This document shows, one piece after another, positions 63,490 to 64,000 of a stretch of DNA of 64,000 bases. The position numbers and the translations under genes are program-made. The stretch is taken from positions 4,145,501-4,209,500 of the forward strand of contig NC_132978.1 of assembly GCF_047496725.1 (NCBI RefSeq), written 5' to 3'. This DNA comes from Anoplolepis gracilipes. Its lineage: Eukaryota > Arthropoda > Insecta > Hymenoptera > Formicidae. The notes beneath the pieces are model-generated. The model ran no database searches and was not told the DNA's origin. It saw only the letters and a program-made list of their open reading frames with translations. Position 1 is the stretch's first letter; every line of letters starts with the position of its first letter.

Positions 63490-63524
63490 GGTATACGTAC
63501 GGATACCGGTATACGTACGGATAC
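63490..63524. repeat. tandem pair of an 18-base near-palindromic unit
   Basis: The unit GGTATACGTACGGATACC occurs twice head to tail, the second copy lacking the last C. Each unit is itself close to a palindrome (GGTATACGTAC against its complement), so the patch could bind a dimeric factor. It lies in a GC-richer stretch (63.4-63.86 kb). Confidence 0.9.
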
Positions 63525-64000
63525 AAGAATATACAGAGCAATACACGATACTCATCACTATGTAAAGTTTCCATAAAGAATTTCTTTGTTTGCTATTTTA
63601 TGACGTAGAATGCGCGTGCGAGTGGATTAACGTAATTCCGAATGACATCACGGAAATGGTGAAAAAGAAAAAGGTCACATGTGAGCGCGAATACTCGATA
63701 ACGATCAAGATATGTTCAGCAAACACCGCACTGGGATGGGACTATAAATGCAGTCGCTCTCGTATTTTCCGAGAAGTGGGAACGATATGATTTGCGTATG
63801 CAATGCTAAATCAACTGTCGTGAAGATTTGCGACAAGTGCTTTAGTCGCGAATATGACATATTCCTTGATATACGATAAATAAATCGCAGTTTCTATAAA
63901 AATTTACAATTCGTTGTCTCTTTAAATAAACACATTTTAGATAACATATTCTTCTTATTAAAATTTGACATTACATTAATTTCTGACGATCGTAGGAATC

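Larger units (their letters stand above)
60129..64000 (+). other. probable first intron of the receptor gene (5' part)
   Basis: From the donor at 60129 to the window edge I find no second exon continuing the amino-terminal domain, so this is read as intron. It contains a MITE-like element, TA and AG microsatellites, a GC-rich island at 61.04-61.9 kb and a small tandem repeat at 63.49 kb. The 66-codon plus frame at 63590-63790 shows no receptor motif. Confidence 0.4.

Overview
The window looks like gene-poor nuclear DNA from an insect, most likely a hymenopteran and plausibly an ant. The reasons are the very AT-rich background, the short GC-richer and CpG-containing islands, the dense dinucleotide microsatellites, the absence of long open frames or operons, and one exon that fits an insect ionotropic glutamate receptor with consensus splice signals. 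The taxonomic call is inference, because no rRNA, mitochondrial or diagnostic marker gene is present.

Layout. From 1 to about 28 kb I find no convincing protein gene. AT-rich sequence alternates with islands of a few hundred bases (about 4.84-5.34, 7.7-8.4, 10.85-11.3, 14.1-14.6, 17.9-19.4, 20.1-20.4, 21.2-21.6, 22.5-23.2, 24.55-25.2 and 26.65-27.3 kb) that could be regulatory DNA or unrecognised non-coding exons. At 28.30-28.65 kb on the minus strand there is a candidate exon of a small secreted cysteine-rich protein with Ly6/uPAR-like cysteine spacing, followed by a local tandem duplication at 28.86-29.23 kb. From 30 to 45 kb the sequence is mostly AT-rich spacer with several (CT/AG)n tracts, purine-rich stretches and a 43-base palindrome. 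A GC-rich block at 45.12-45.96 kb is sharply bounded and may be a mobile-element remnant or a non-coding exon.

From 48 to 50.7 kb a broad GC-rich zone with several consensus splice donors is the best candidate for an upstream promoter or 5' leader. At 53.34-53.79 kb lies a very long (TG)n tract, 380 bases of which are uninterrupted. The one recognisable coding sequence is at 60,056-60,128 on the plus strand: the first coding exon, with signal peptide, of a probable kainate-type ionotropic glutamate receptor. Its 5' leader carries three short upstream ORFs, and it ends in a strong GTGAGT donor at 60,129. The rest of that gene is expected beyond the right edge or in intronic sequence I could not resolve. 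A compact inverted-repeat element, probably a MITE, sits about 350 bases inside the first intron at 60,478-60,876.

The picture is therefore the 5' flank and first intron of a neuronal receptor gene, plus a large intergenic or intronic desert rich in simple repeats. I did not find a bacterial-type system, a CRISPR array, a viral gene or an intact transposase or reverse transcriptase.
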